Of a stretch of 20,186 nucleotides of DNA, positions 1-7,940 are shown piece after piece; positions within the stretch are counted from its first letter, which is position 1; every line of letters begins with the position of its first letter. Position numbers and translations under genes: made by a program. The notes beneath the pieces were generated by a model. It did no database searches. It was not told where the DNA came from and worked only from the letters and a program-made list of their open reading frames with translations. Origin of the DNA: Sphingopyxis sp. (GTDB taxonomy: Bacteria > Pseudomonadota > Alphaproteobacteria > Sphingomonadales > Sphingomonadaceae); NCBI GenBank assembly GCA_012035435.1, contig JAAUPH010000011.1:1-20186 (forward strand), in the 5' to 3' direction.

Positions 1-31
1 ACGGGCAAGGGTCGAGTTTATCAAATTCAAT

Positions 32-1730
32 TCATTTTTCACAAAATGGATCAATGCATATTGACAGGCCGCCCCACAAACAGCTAAGCGCCGCCTTCGT
101 TAAATCTACCCCGTGCCCAGATGGCGGAATTGGTAGACGCACCAGCTTCAGGTGCTGGCGGTCGCAAGGCCGTGGAGGTTCGAGTCCTCTTCTGGGCACC
201 ATTTCGGACTCTTCTGAGTCCTCAAGACCTAACCCATTGAAAATCCTGAAAGGAATCGCCGCTTTGGCGGTTCTATAGCCCTCATTTCGCTTATAGCGAA
301 TGCGGCCCTCAAAAGTGAGTTTCAGGGCAGCCCGCTTGTCCACCAGATCGCCAAAACCCACATTTTGCTGGGGTTTTCGAGGAATTCCATGGCGGTTCTA
401 TAAGTTGTGTCGAAGTCTGCGAGCGGACGACCACAATTTGCGATCTTTTCCTTCGCTTCGACCTTGGCGGCTTCTAGTGAACGCAGGCGGTTTTCATACG
501 CGCCGATCAGGGCATCCGAGTCTGCATTCACGATGCGATCCACCAGTTGCTCAATCTGCTTTTCAAGGCGCGTCACTTCGGCAGCGAGGTGCGCGCGATT
601 GCCTTGTGCGCTGGCCACGCGCGCATTCCAGAGATCGCGGAACATCTCGGTTGCGAGTTCATAGAGTTCGCGTGACGGGCTTAGAGCCGCGAGCACTTCC
701 TTGAATTCGTCCTCAAGCGCATCGCGCTTGATCGACTTGCCGTAAGAGCAGCAGTCCTTTGTCTGGCAGAGATAATAGGGGTAACGCGCATTGCGTCCCT
801 TCGTCCAACACGCCGTCAGCGGTTGGCCGCAATCATCACACTCGACAAATCCGCGCAGCGGAAAATCGGCGTTGATGTCTTTGCGCGCGGGAAGTTTGGC
901 ATTGCCCTTCAAACGATCCTGCACGGCATTGAATGTCACCAGACTGACAATTGGCTCATGCTTCGCCGCAAGCATATGAATGTTCCACTTGGGATAGTTC
1001 AGATAGCCCGCGTAGTGAACGCGTTCGAGCAGTTCGAGCACGCGCTCGACTGTCATCGCATCGCGGCGCGAGCGAGGCCACACCGGATGCGCTTCGAGAT
1101 AGCGCATGATTTCGGCAGGCCCAGCGAAGCGACCCGACGCATAGCCATCGAAGATTTCCTGAATGAGCGATGCAACAGGTTCATCGCGCACGAGCAAATT
1201 GCCGTGACCGGCAACACGTTCGAATTTATATCCAATCGGCGCGCGGAACGACCAATAGCCGTTCATCATGCGACCTCGCATTCGGTTGCGCGTCGTCTCT
1301 CTGATTTTTGACGCGCGTGCTGCGATACGCTCGCGAGCACGTGCTCCATCAAGCTTGAATCGGAATCATCATCGTCAAAATCGATGGAGGGTGATTTGAG
1401 AATGCCGCCAGCTTTGCGGATTTTATCGCGGAGCGTCAGATGCGCTTCGAGTCCGCGCGCAAGGCGCGAGATGTCATCGATGATGACGATATGAGGCTCT
1501 TTGCGCGACTTCAAAAATGCGATCATCGCTTTCATCGCAGGTCGATTGACGAGCGAGCCAGAGGCATCGTCTTTGAAAATCTCTACGACTTCCAATCCGC
1601 AATATTTTGCGAATTCCTCACAACGCGCGCGCTGGCTTTCAAGCCCATCGCCTTCGCGTAATTGTTTCTGGCTAGAAACGCGGCAGTAAATGACTGCCTT
1701 CGTCGCTTGCATTTCGTTTTGAGAATTCAT
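32..1730 (-). pseudogene. Large serine recombinase (integrase), frame broken twice
   Basis: Site-specific recombinase of the large serine family, probably the integrase of this element. The start is ATG at 1730. The N-terminal resolvase domain has the catalytic motif YCRVSS (Ser about residue 19), IIDDISRLARG and the hinge before MNGYW. The central recombinase domain and a zinc ribbon (CDDC...LCQTKDC) follow, then a coiled coil and a C-terminal part with KLTF...RYKRNEGYRTA. The frame changes near 1305-1309 (five A on this strand, six would restore QKIRETTRNRM) and near 357-359 (three G, four would restore NPSKMWGFGDLVDKR). The last frame has no stop before 32, so the protein reads antisense through the tRNA-Leu gene. 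The pieces are 1266-1730, 322-1281 and 32-361. It may be a true pseudogene, but homopolymer sequencing errors are equally possible. Programmed slippage at the A run is a less likely alternative. Confidence 0.85.
115..201 (+). tRNA. tRNA-Leu (anticodon CAG)
   Basis: The acceptor stem GCCCAGA pairs with TCTGGGC, followed by the discriminator base A and an encoded CCA. The anticodon stem CCAGC/GCTGG encloses the loop TTCAGGT, which gives anticodon CAG. The TGG-TAGACGC D-arm, the long variable arm and the GGTTCGAGTCC T-arm fit the class II tRNA-Leu shape of 87 bases. Its 3' end points at the serine recombinase on the other strand, the usual arrangement when an element has integrated at a tRNA 3' end. 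Confidence 0.97.
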
Positions 1731-2049
1731 CATGGCGCACATCCATATCAAGTTCTGTTTGGGTGATCGCGCCCTCTGTTATGAGGTCAACTCGTGCCGC
1801 ATCTTGGCGGTTGCCAAGATTAGCATCAATTGCGGCAGTTTGAAAAGAGTCGACAAGCTTGCTTCGGATCGCAAGTTGCACCGGATCAACGCCGAATGCC
1901 TTGTCGATAAAGACTTGCAGCAGGCTCGCAACCGAACGGATGACTTCGTCTTTCCGCTCTAATGGAGCCTCGATTGATGCGACTATCTCACGATAGCGCG
2001 CCAATCTATCTGGCCTGATCTCAAGCACGATACACCTAACCAAATCCAT
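1672..2049 (-). CDS. Small protein upstream of the serine recombinase
   Basis: A 125-aa acidic soluble protein with no membrane segment or signal peptide. It begins MDLVRCIVLEIRPDRLARY and has a mid-section of amphipathic helices. I do not recognise a named domain; its position directly ahead of the recombinase suggests a co-expressed accessory or regulator. Its 3' end overlaps the recombinase start (1730) by 59 bases in another frame, longer than usual. Given the single-base deletions elsewhere in this window, the true C-terminus could be shorter. The start is ATG at 2049, with only a weak purine-rich site (GTGGTGG) upstream. It is probably a real gene because the codon and residue pattern is natural and no competing frame is convincing. 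Confidence 0.6.
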   Translation of the reverse strand: MDLVRCIVLEIRPDRLARYREIVASIEAPLERKDEVIRSVASLLQVFIDKAFGVDPVQLAIRSKLVDSFQTAAIDANLGNRQDAARVDLITEGAITQTELDMDVRHDEFSKRNASDEGSHLLPRF

Positions 2050-2206
2050 CGATGCGCCACCACGGCGCTATCTGGGATTTGATCTATTTATTTTGGGTTG
2101 GGTACATGGGGGAAACTCGCCGGTTTCCTTCATATGATTGCCCCGCAATCATCCGCCATGACCTTCTATCACAATGTTACCACAAATTGATTGAAAATGT
2201 CAAAGA

Positions 2207-2226
2207 AATGGCGGAATTCCGCCATT
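2207..2226 (-). terminator. 20-base perfect palindrome, likely terminator
   Basis: AATGGCGGAATTCCGCCATT is a perfect palindrome at the stop codon of the last gene of the coupling-protein block. On the minus strand it is followed by TTTC and further T-rich sequence, so it could form a GC-rich stem that ends the operon. The U-tract is imperfect, so it could also be a protein-binding site. Confidence 0.5.
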
Positions 2227-2555
2227 CATCGCCCAAGCCCATCACGCTTGCGCCCCGCCATCCGATCCGCTGCACGGTCGATGCGCTGGATATTTTTCGC
2301 GAGGCGTTGCCGCGCGAGATTTCCGGCAGCACGCAGGAGGTGAGCTTTTCGATCCTGCACGCCCCATGAGGGTTGAAATGACGGTGCATTGCCTTCTCGC
2401 TTCAACAGCCGATCAAAATAGTTTGCCGTCCATTGACCCTTGCACCGCTCGAATTGCTTTTCCGCAAACTGCGTGACGCGCTCATGCTTCGACTGCACGG
2501 TAACATCGCGCGGCTTTGATTCCGCGCGCGCATTGAAATCAGGCGACGTTTTCAT
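2226..2555 (-). CDS. Small basic protein coupled to the T4CP gene
   Basis: A 109-aa, strongly basic hydrophilic protein (MKTSPDFNARAESKP...), rich in Arg, Lys and Gln, without membrane segments. Its ATG overlaps the stop codon of the coupling-protein gene (TGATG at 2557-2553), which indicates translational coupling and a related job. A GTG one base pair-step upstream (2558) is an alternative start. The C-terminal stretch LARQRLAKNIQRIDRAADR looks like an amphipathic basic helix. I do not recognise the family. A nucleic-acid-binding or coupling-protein accessory role is only an inference from context and charge. Confidence 0.65.
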   Translation of the reverse strand: MKTSPDFNARAESKPRDVTVQSKHERVTQFAEKQFERCKGQWTANYFDRLLKREGNAPSFQPSWGVQDRKAHLLRAAGNLARQRLAKNIQRIDRAADRMAGRKRDGLGR

Positions 2556-4087
2556 CACAGGAATCCCTTGTGGAGCGCGCGCACATCACCGAGATGATTC
2601 CACGGATCGACGGCGTAGAACGGCACGCAGTCAGAGACGATCAGATGCGGCATGGTTGCGACTTTGATGATTTGCTTGGTCTTACCGAGGCCGAGAATGT
2701 CTTCGGCCTGCAACACGCTGCGCTTTTGCTCGCCAAGATTGGCGGCAGCGGTTTCAACCGTTCCGCCATTGTGAGACACGCCGCGATTCAAAATTGTGGC
2801 GTTGCCCGACCATAGCGAAATGTCGCGCAACAAATCCGGTTCGCTTATAGAGCGCATAGTGACAACGGCAGCTTGATCTTCAAATTCCTTCGCCAAGACC
2901 TCCGGCCAGCGCTCCCGCAGGCTAAATCTACCCTGCGCAAAGAACCAGAGCTGGATTCCCTTTGACCTGTAGAGGCGCGTTGCCTTCGGCACGGCATTGA
3001 TCGGCGGAAGCTGTGCAAATTCATCGAGGATGAAAACCGTCTTGAGAGGCCCTCGCTCTTTCGCGATTGTCTCAATCTCATAGTTTGTTGTGAGCGACAT
3101 CCACGGAGCACCAACAGCGAGTTTTTCCGATGGCAGAATTTTGAACACCGTCGTCGCATCGTGTTTCAGAGTTCGGAAATCAAATTCGTGCGCCGACGTT
3201 GCGTCAGCAAGCGCAGAACCTGGCGCAAACGGTTCGAGCGCATCACACAAAGCAGATTTATATGCCTCCCATTGTTTCGGCGCATCATGGCGCACGAGAT
3301 TGAAGCTCGCAGCGCGACCCTCAATCGATGGGACGCCGCACGTTTCCATCATCGCAAACTGAGCACCCAGATCGAAGCCGCCGGAATTTGCGAACGACCA
3401 GAGCCGCGAGGGGATGCAATTCTCAGGATCGAAGATCGCGAGATATTCAAGTACCGTGGCGGTAAGACGGATTGCGCCATTGCGCACCCACTCTTCACCG
3501 CCGACCTGATTCATCGCGCGCGGCAGCAGGATATGTGCAATCTCCGATGCCTCAGTATCGATGCGGTGTCCGCTGCGAATGACATCGATCAGAATATGAA
3601 ACGGATTGACCCTAGTGTTCGGAAATTGGTCGCCGTTGATTTCGAACGGATTGAGGAACACGACTTTTTGTCCAAGCACATCGCGGCGATACGCCGCCGA
3701 CACGAAGGCGTTCTCTCCATCTTTCGGATCGCACACGATCAGCGAGCAATTTCGCAAGTGCCCAAGATTGGGCAGGATGAGATCACGGCCTTTGCCCGCG
3801 CCAGTTCGCGCGTAGGTCAAAAGCGGACCATCACCGCCGAAAAACAAAAGGCGGCCATCAAGGCCGCCCAGAAAAATTCCATCACTGCCGAATAGTCCGC
3901 TCGCATCAACATCGCGCCAATTAGCGAGCCGCCCATCGCCGAGAGCGCCAGATGGCTGCGCGCGACGCATCGCATCTTCCATGGCATGTGCACGTCGCCG
4001 TGCACGCGCAGCGTGATCCGACTCCAATGTTTGGCGATGCACGGACATGAACGTGTTCATGCCCGTGCCAAATCGACCGCCGCGCAT
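2555..4087 (-). CDS. VirD4/TraG-type type IV coupling protein ATPase
   Basis: An ATPase of the VirD4/TraG/TrwB family, which delivers DNA-relaxase complexes to a type IV secretion channel. Walker A is RTGAGKGR at about residues 94-101 and is followed by SLIVCDPKDGE. Walker B is TVFILDEFAQLPP at about 350-362, followed by RLYRSKGIQLWFFAQ, typical of the family. At 510 aa it is shorter than usual and shows no N-terminal transmembrane helices; the first 80 residues are hydrophilic and Arg-rich. Membrane attachment could come from the gene just upstream, which ends one base before this start. No relaxase or mating-channel genes lie in the window, so it may serve a mobilizable element using another system, or the rest may lie outside. 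Confidence 0.92.
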   Translation of the reverse strand: MRGGRFGTGMNTFMSVHRQTLESDHAARARRRAHAMEDAMRRAQPSGALGDGRLANWRDVDASGLFGSDGIFLGGLDGRLLFFGGDGPLLTYARTGAGKGRDLILPNLGHLRNCSLIVCDPKDGENAFVSAAYRRDVLGQKVVFLNPFEINGDQFPNTRVNPFHILIDVIRSGHRIDTEASEIAHILLPRAMNQVGGEEWVRNGAIRLTATVLEYLAIFDPENCIPSRLWSFANSGGFDLGAQFAMMETCGVPSIEGRAASFNLVRHDAPKQWEAYKSALCDALEPFAPGSALADATSAHEFDFRTLKHDATTVFKILPSEKLAVGAPWMSLTTNYEIETIAKERGPLKTVFILDEFAQLPPINAVPKATRLYRSKGIQLWFFAQGRFSLRERWPEVLAKEFEDQAAVVTMRSISEPDLLRDISLWSGNATILNRGVSHNGGTVETAAANLGEQKRSVLQAEDILGLGKTKQIIKVATMPHLIVSDCVPFYAVDPWNHLGDVRALHKGFL

Positions 4088-4088
4088 C

Positions 4089-4868
4089 TCAGTTACTACC
4101 GCCCATCGTGACCGGCTGTTCGCTTAAGGTCGGCGGAGGAGGAATCGGCACCGGCTGATAGCGCGCAAGTTCAGCGCGAACAGATTCAGGTGACGGTATG
4201 CCGGTATCCCAACCCGTCACATCGATGCGCGCGCCTTCCATCGCCGCCTGCGTCATGCGGTTGGAAAGATCGCGCGACATCGCATCGGAATAGGCAAGTG
4301 CATCATTACCCGCTCCGTTTTCGAGCGCGTTCGCGCCGTGCCCGAACAGGCGCACGAGATTTATGATACCCGTCTCACTGCTCGACTGTGCATTAGCTTG
4401 GTTCATGCGCATCCGCGCATATTCACCCTGCATCTGGGTTGCGGCCTGCGCATAAACTTGAGCGCGCTGATAGAGGGCTTGATAGTTGTTATTGGTCGCG
4501 GTCATCGCCGCGCGATACGCTTCCGCATTTTGTTCGCTGGCAACGCGTGCCTCAGCCGCCCACGCATCCAGCCGACCTTGCTGATTGAGTTCAGCCGCTT
4601 TGACGGCAGATGCGATGCGCGCATCATATGTCCCGATGATCGTGCTTGGACGCCACGTGTCAGGAGCATATTTTTCTGCGCTCGCGAGCGCGAGCGCGCC
4701 CAGCACAAACACCGATGCGGTTTTCAGGATCGATGGAATCTGAAACCGGCGTTGCGGCTCGTCGATTGCCTCGACGTAACGCGGACGCGTTTGCACTGGC
4801 AGATTGTCCGACGAGCGCGCTTGCCGCGCGCCGTCATCATCATAGTCGATTTGATATTGGACAGACAT
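4089..4868 (-). CDS. Membrane-anchored coiled-coil protein, T4CP partner candidate
   Basis: A 259-aa protein with a hydrophilic N-terminus of about 44 residues, one hydrophobic segment at about 45-64 (IPSILKTASVFVLGALALAS), then a long Ala/Gln-rich helical region (about 80-180) likely to form a coiled coil, and a Pro-rich end (PVPIPPPPTLSEQP). Topology suggests a single-pass inner-membrane protein. It ends one base before the coupling ATPase, which lacks its own membrane segment, so a role as its membrane anchor or channel adaptor is a reasonable inference. The family is not recognised. The start ATG at 4868 has a GGAG ribosome site eight bases upstream, which lies inside a stem-loop (see 4872-4909). 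Confidence 0.75.
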   Translation of the reverse strand: MSVQYQIDYDDDGARQARSSDNLPVQTRPRYVEAIDEPQRRFQIPSILKTASVFVLGALALASAEKYAPDTWRPSTIIGTYDARIASAVKAAELNQQGRLDAWAAEARVASEQNAEAYRAAMTATNNNYQALYQRAQVYAQAATQMQGEYARMRMNQANAQSSSETGIINLVRLFGHGANALENGAGNDALAYSDAMSRDLSNRMTQAAMEGARIDVTGWDTGIPSPESVRAELARYQPVPIPPPPTLSEQPVTMGGSN

Positions 4869-4871
4869 AGA

Positions 4872-4909
4872 TTGAACTCCACGCCGAGGGATTTCGGCAT
4901 GGAGTTCAA
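4872..4909 (-). promoter_or_regulatory. Hairpin that masks the ribosome site of the membrane protein gene
   Basis: On the minus strand, GAACTCCATGCCGA (4907-4894) pairs with TCGGCGTGGAGTTC (4887-4874) with one T-G mismatch that is a wobble pair in RNA. The TTGAAC/GTTCAA ends extend the stem to 16 pairs around a 6-base loop. The GGAG Shine-Dalgarno for ATG 4868 is within the 3' arm, so folding would hide it. This suggests translational control, or coupling to translation of the upstream gene. Confidence 0.55.
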
Positions 4910-4951
4910 ATCAGATTTCTGAACCGCGTATGGGGGAATCATCTTCGCGTC

Positions 4952-5416
4952 TCATTGCTCAAATGGACAGATCGCGCAGCGATCTTGGAAATAGGGGAAG
5001 GCCCAATGACCACAATACGATTGGTGCAGGCATTCATCGGAGGCGAAGCCAACTGCAATGTCAGGGTAGGCGACCCAGAACGATAGCGACAACAAAACCA
5101 ATCGATCATATAGCCGCGCTTGCGGTGCTTGGCGCGGCGCGTTTTCTGCAAACGCGCGCAAATCCGACAGCCACCTAAATGAGCCATCATTTTCAAATGC
5201 ATCATCAATAGCCGTATCGCCGATGAAAAACGGCGAGCCATCGGCATATAAGAAATGCACGTCTTCCCGAAACAGACACTCAGCCATCCAGTTGGGAATC
5301 TCGCGCCGCGACAGTCGCACGCCATTTGAATCACTGAGATTCTCAGTCGCAATCGCGAGCCTGTGGTAATAGCCGATGGTCAGCACATCGCGTGCATCGG
5401 GAACAATGATATTCAT
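4952..5416 (-). CDS. Uncharacterised 154-aa protein, first gene of the T4CP block
   Basis: A soluble acidic protein beginning MNIIVPDARDVLTIGYYHRL. I chose ATG 5416 over the upstream GTG (5425) because GGAG sits eight bases before it. The C-terminal part has a Cys cluster, ECLHQSYCGHW...CAICPFEQ (four Cys plus several His), that could bind a metal. No membrane segment is clear. It precedes the membrane protein and coupling ATPase by 83 bases on the same strand and is probably in the same transcript. The function is unknown; an accessory role in the mobile element is inferred from position only. The region 4939-5352 also has an open second frame, but this one has the better ribosome site and a more natural composition. 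Confidence 0.65.
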   Translation of the reverse strand: MNIIVPDARDVLTIGYYHRLAIATENLSDSNGVRLSRREIPNWMAECLFREDVHFLYADGSPFFIGDTAIDDAFENDGSFRWLSDLRAFAENAPRQAPQARLYDRLVLLSLSFWVAYPDIAVGFASDECLHQSYCGHWAFPYFQDRCAICPFEQ

Positions 5417-5443
5417 GCTGGTCACTCCGAAAAAAGGACCAGC
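5417..5443 (-). promoter_or_regulatory. Hairpin with the ribosome site in its loop
   Basis: GCTGGTC (5443-5437, minus strand) pairs perfectly with GACCAGC (5423-5417). The loop contains T6 and CGGAG, and the ATG follows the stem directly at 5416. The Shine-Dalgarno is thus presented in a loop, the reverse of the masking seen at 4872-4909. Function not known. Confidence 0.4.
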
Positions 5444-5531
5444 ACCGGATATTCACACGTCTTGGCGGACGCGAACCATCAGCCTAAGAAGCGCGCAAAG
5501 AACAGGTAATCGAATGAGGGTGTAAAGCGCT

Positions 5532-6131
5532 GTGAAAAAACAGAAAAATAGGCGTTACCGAAACGCAAAAATTTCCGAACACAGATTGCGCCGCGTGATC
5601 GAATGCTTTGCGCAAAATCTGACCGTGCGGGATGCTGCAATCAAAACCAAACTTTCAGAACCCGCGATTGCTAGCATATACATGCGCGTGCGGGTGAAGC
5701 TGAAAACCAATGGGCTTATCACGTTGCAGCCTGATCCCAATGCACCGCCAGCCGCGCGCCCAGCTTGGGGGCCAAAACATCGCGGCGCACCAGAGGCGCA
5801 TCACGATCTACACGAAATCGAATTTTTGCATCGCGTTCTGACCGCGCAGCAATACCGTTATGTGGAAAGGCTTTCGGTTTCCGACCCCAAACAATGGGAT
5901 CGCGCCATGCGGCTTTATCTTTCTGACCGCAAAACGAACCGCTACACATTCACGGAATTGATTCGCCCTGGGCAACATGAGCTTGAGCCACAGAACCACC
6001 GCCCGTTCGATCCGGCAGACATCTATTCCAAAAGCATCATACTCGTGAATGAGCGAATGGTGGATGGCAACGCCGCTTTTTTCCGCTACCTATGGGACTT
6101 GCTGCTAAGGTGTCCGTTGGATGCAGGGTAG
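5532..6131 (+). CDS. Helix-turn-helix protein related to transposase N-termini
   Basis: A 199-aa protein starting at GTG 5532 with an upstream GAGGGTG ribosome site. The basic N-terminus (residues 1-60) reads KKQKNRRYRNAKISEHRLRR, then CFAQNLTVRDAAIKTKLSEPAIASIYMRVR. This is a helix-turn-helix with the look of the N-terminal domain of IS1595-type transposases, in which a recruited HTH precedes the catalytic domain. No DDE catalytic core follows, so it is more likely a domesticated regulator or DNA-binding protein. The remaining 140 residues (HDLHEIEFLHRVLTAQQYRY...) are not recognised. The 3' end overlaps the converging protease gene by 27 bases. The divergent 115-base gap to the T4CP block probably holds promoters for both sides. 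Confidence 0.65.
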   Translation: MKKQKNRRYRNAKISEHRLRRVIECFAQNLTVRDAAIKTKLSEPAIASIYMRVRVKLKTNGLITLQPDPNAPPAARPAWGPKHRGAPEAHHDLHEIEFLHRVLTAQQYRYVERLSVSDPKQWDRAMRLYLSDRKTNRYTFTELIRPGQHELEPQNHRPFDPADIYSKSIILVNERMVDGNAAFFRYLWDLLLRCPLDAG

Positions 6132-6767
6132 TGAGGTATTTTTGCAAATCGTGTAGCCGCGCTCACGCAGCATATCGGCATCATACATTGTGCCGCTGCC
6201 GCTATAAGAAAAGTGGTATGGGTGCTCTGGTGGGTTTCTCAAAAACTGCAATGCATCCTTTGGGCAGCGGAACGGAGAAATGCCTTGGCGGCGGAATGCA
6301 GACGCGTATAAATCGGCGAGTGCGCCATCAATCTCTGCTACACCAGTCTCAGACAGCTTTTTCGCTAGGGCTGCGCCGCTCTCCGTGCGTTTCAAGATTT
6401 GGACTGGCCCCGTGATGCCAATCGCTTCGGCTTGATCAAATTGGACAAACGTCGGGTCAACGATGAATGATCGCGAGCCTTCGCCCTGACCCGCAGTAAT
6501 CACCACGGCAGCGTGACCAAACCACCAATCTTCCAATGACTGGGATGCGAAGGGAGCAATTTTCACCGATTGTCCGTCGAAATGTTCGTCGATGAATAAC
6601 CCGATCATACACTGCGCTAGACCGCAATAGCCGTTGAATGTTTTCGTTAGGCTCGCTCGGTCAAAATTCGAGAAGCGGTCGCAATCGTCGTGCACTGCCT
6701 TTTGCAGAACAGCTTTTGCTCGCATTGAAATTTCACACAAAAAGTCTTCCGTAATAACATGGCACAA
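6105..6767 (-). CDS. Transglutaminase-like cysteine protease
   Basis: A soluble protein of about 206-220 aa with a Cys-His-Asp triad arranged as in the transglutaminase-like/papain-like fold: Cys48 in GYCGLAQ at the start of a helix, His85 in WFGHAAVV, and Asp104 in FIVDPTF. The spacing and the VDPTF motif match that superfamily, which also includes lasso-peptide leader peptidases. It lies 64 bases downstream of the radical SAM gene on the same strand, so it may cleave the leader of a modified peptide. That is inference, and a role in peptidoglycan or amide chemistry is also possible. The start is uncertain: TTG 6767 gives the longest form, ATG 6725 is the next, and neither has a good ribosome site. 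A nearby out-of-frame ATG (6779 region) hints at a lost base. Confidence 0.7.
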   Translation of the reverse strand: MCHVITEDFLCEISMRAKAVLQKAVHDDCDRFSNFDRASLTKTFNGYCGLAQCMIGLFIDEHFDGQSVKIAPFASQSLEDWWFGHAAVVITAGQGEGSRSFIVDPTFVQFDQAEAIGITGPVQILKRTESGAALAKKLSETGVAEIDGALADLYASAFRRQGISPFRCPKDALQFLRNPPEHPYHFSYSGSGTMYDADMLRERGYTICKNTSLPCIQRTP

Positions 6768-6831
6768 GCCATAATATTACCATATCTCAATAGCTTATTG
6801 CAAATTTGCCCCGATGCGCGGCTTATGACGC

Positions 6832-7797
6832 CTAACGGCCATACCACGGGTTGCAATTATGAGGCGGGCAATGTGTGTTCGGCGGGCAAGGGCCGCATTG
6901 ATTATATGGTGCACAAGGATTGCACATCGAGATATCAATTACGTTGTCACTGCCATCAGACGCAGAAGGTTTGTTTTTTTCGGCAATGGCTGAGCCAATT
7001 TCTCGCCTACGAGCTTGCAACTCGGTCCCATTTATGATGCTTCCAAGATCGCTATCGTGTAAATTCCCGACCGCCCATTTGCGGGACATGATGCAGGGTG
7101 AAACGGCACCATCTGGACCGACGCAAAGGGTGTTCCCCGCACATTGACCGCAAAGTCCTTCCATCCCGACATCGTCAGATTTCTCTCCGCGACCAAAATT
7201 GCGAACTTTGTCAAACGAGATTCGTTCAATGCCGCGCTCATTAAGAAACGCGATAGTCTGTTCAACGTGTCCGGTGTTCGCGTCCATTTCCACAAAGGCC
7301 GCTCGTAGCGGAAGGCCCAAATCCATTATGCGGGCCGCATTGCGCATCGTGGCAAAGAAACTGCCAACTTTGCCGGTAATTCGGTCATGTGTATCGGGAT
7401 CATGCGAATAGACCGACGTAGCCACGTGCATGATGCTACGATGGCGAACCATTGCTTCAATAGTAGTTTCTGGAACATTCACGAGGTTTGAAAATACCTC
7501 GATAAGTGTAAATCCGACCATTGCAGCTTCATCTATAAAATTGGGTAGTGATCGATTTACCGTCGGCTCACCGCCGATGAATTGAATGGATCGACAGCCA
7601 TTGTCTGCCGCAGTGCGAATGACGTCTAAATAGTCCGATTTCGTTAGGCTATCGTTCGCACCGCTGGATGGACTGGAATCCGAGTAGCAATGGCTGCATT
7701 GCAAATTGCACGTGTTGGTCAGCTCAAGCCAGAGGAATTCAACGGGCTGATTGATAGTTTGCTTTGCAACAGTTGAGCTATCAAAAACGGTGCTCAT
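6832..7797 (-). CDS. Radical SAM/SPASM enzyme with Cys/Pro-rich tail
   Basis: A 321-aa radical SAM enzyme. The [4Fe-4S]-SAM motif CNLQCSHC is at residues 30-37 (C30, C34, C37), and GGEPT near residue 74 contacts SAM in this family. The C-terminal SPASM-type part begins CGQCAGNTLCVGPDG...PC and would hold auxiliary clusters. The extreme C-terminus packs eight Cys with many Pro (MCNPCAPYNQCGPCPP, then CPPHNCNPWYGR), more Cys than usual for SPASM. ATG 7797 was chosen because GGGAG lies eight bases upstream; the frame stays open to ATG 7881 (28 more residues). SPASM enzymes often modify ribosomal peptides or proteins, and the next gene encodes a cysteine protease, so a peptide-maturation pair is plausible. 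No convincing precursor gene is seen. Confidence 0.93.
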   Translation of the reverse strand: MSTVFDSSTVAKQTINQPVEFLWLELTNTCNLQCSHCYSDSSPSSGANDSLTKSDYLDVIRTAADNGCRSIQFIGGEPTVNRSLPNFIDEAAMVGFTLIEVFSNLVNVPETTIEAMVRHRSIMHVATSVYSHDPDTHDRITGKVGSFFATMRNAARIMDLGLPLRAAFVEMDANTGHVEQTIAFLNERGIERISFDKVRNFGRGEKSDDVGMEGLCGQCAGNTLCVGPDGAVSPCIMSRKWAVGNLHDSDLGSIINGTELQARRREIGSAIAEKNKPSASDGSDNVIDISMCNPCAPYNQCGPCPPNTHCPPHNCNPWYGR

Positions 7798-7844
7798 GAC
7801 AACATCTCCCAACTGACAATTACACCCACTAAACGACTCGGACT

Positions 7845-7940
7845 TCACGAAATTATCAATCGAGCATTCGATTGCAACCATCCAATCGACCCATCACAAA
7901 TTTCCATTGCCTCTGCAAGTTCACGTGCAAATTTGAGCAT
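7845..7940 (-). CDS. Possible 31-aa peptide coupled to the repeat protein gene
   Basis: The short frame MLKFARELAEAMEICDGSIG... (31 residues, one Cys) starts with an ATG that overlaps the stop codon of the upstream gene (TGATG at 7942-7938). It ends 47 bases before the radical SAM start. The overlap favours translation, and the position fits a precursor peptide. However, it has no repeated or core-like motif and could be chance. Low confidence. Confidence 0.25.
   Translation of the reverse strand: MLKFARELAEAMEICDGSIGWLQSNARLIIS

Noticed and set aside
286..300. Perfect hairpin TTCGCT-TAT-AGCGAA downstream of tRNA-Leu, considered as its terminator
   Set aside because: It is within recombinase C-terminal codons (RYKRNEG region) and lacks a following T run; a role is possible but not supported.
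266..402. Twelve-base direct repeat GGCGGTTCTATA (266-277 and 391-402) near the tRNA, considered as attachment-site copies
   Set aside because: Both copies lie in recombinase coding sequence and encode the same YRTA residues in two places, so the match is explained by similar protein sequence.
1305..1309. Programmed frameshift in the recombinase
   Set aside because: The A run is short, no stimulating structure is evident, and a second break of the same kind at 357-359 lacks a slippery sequence, so error or decay explains both better.
6647..6856. A 69-aa Cys-containing frame overlapping the ends of the radical SAM and protease genes, considered as a precursor peptide
   Set aside because: It is largely the shadow of both genes in another frame, with no ribosome site. 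It only hints that the protease start may be affected by a lost base.
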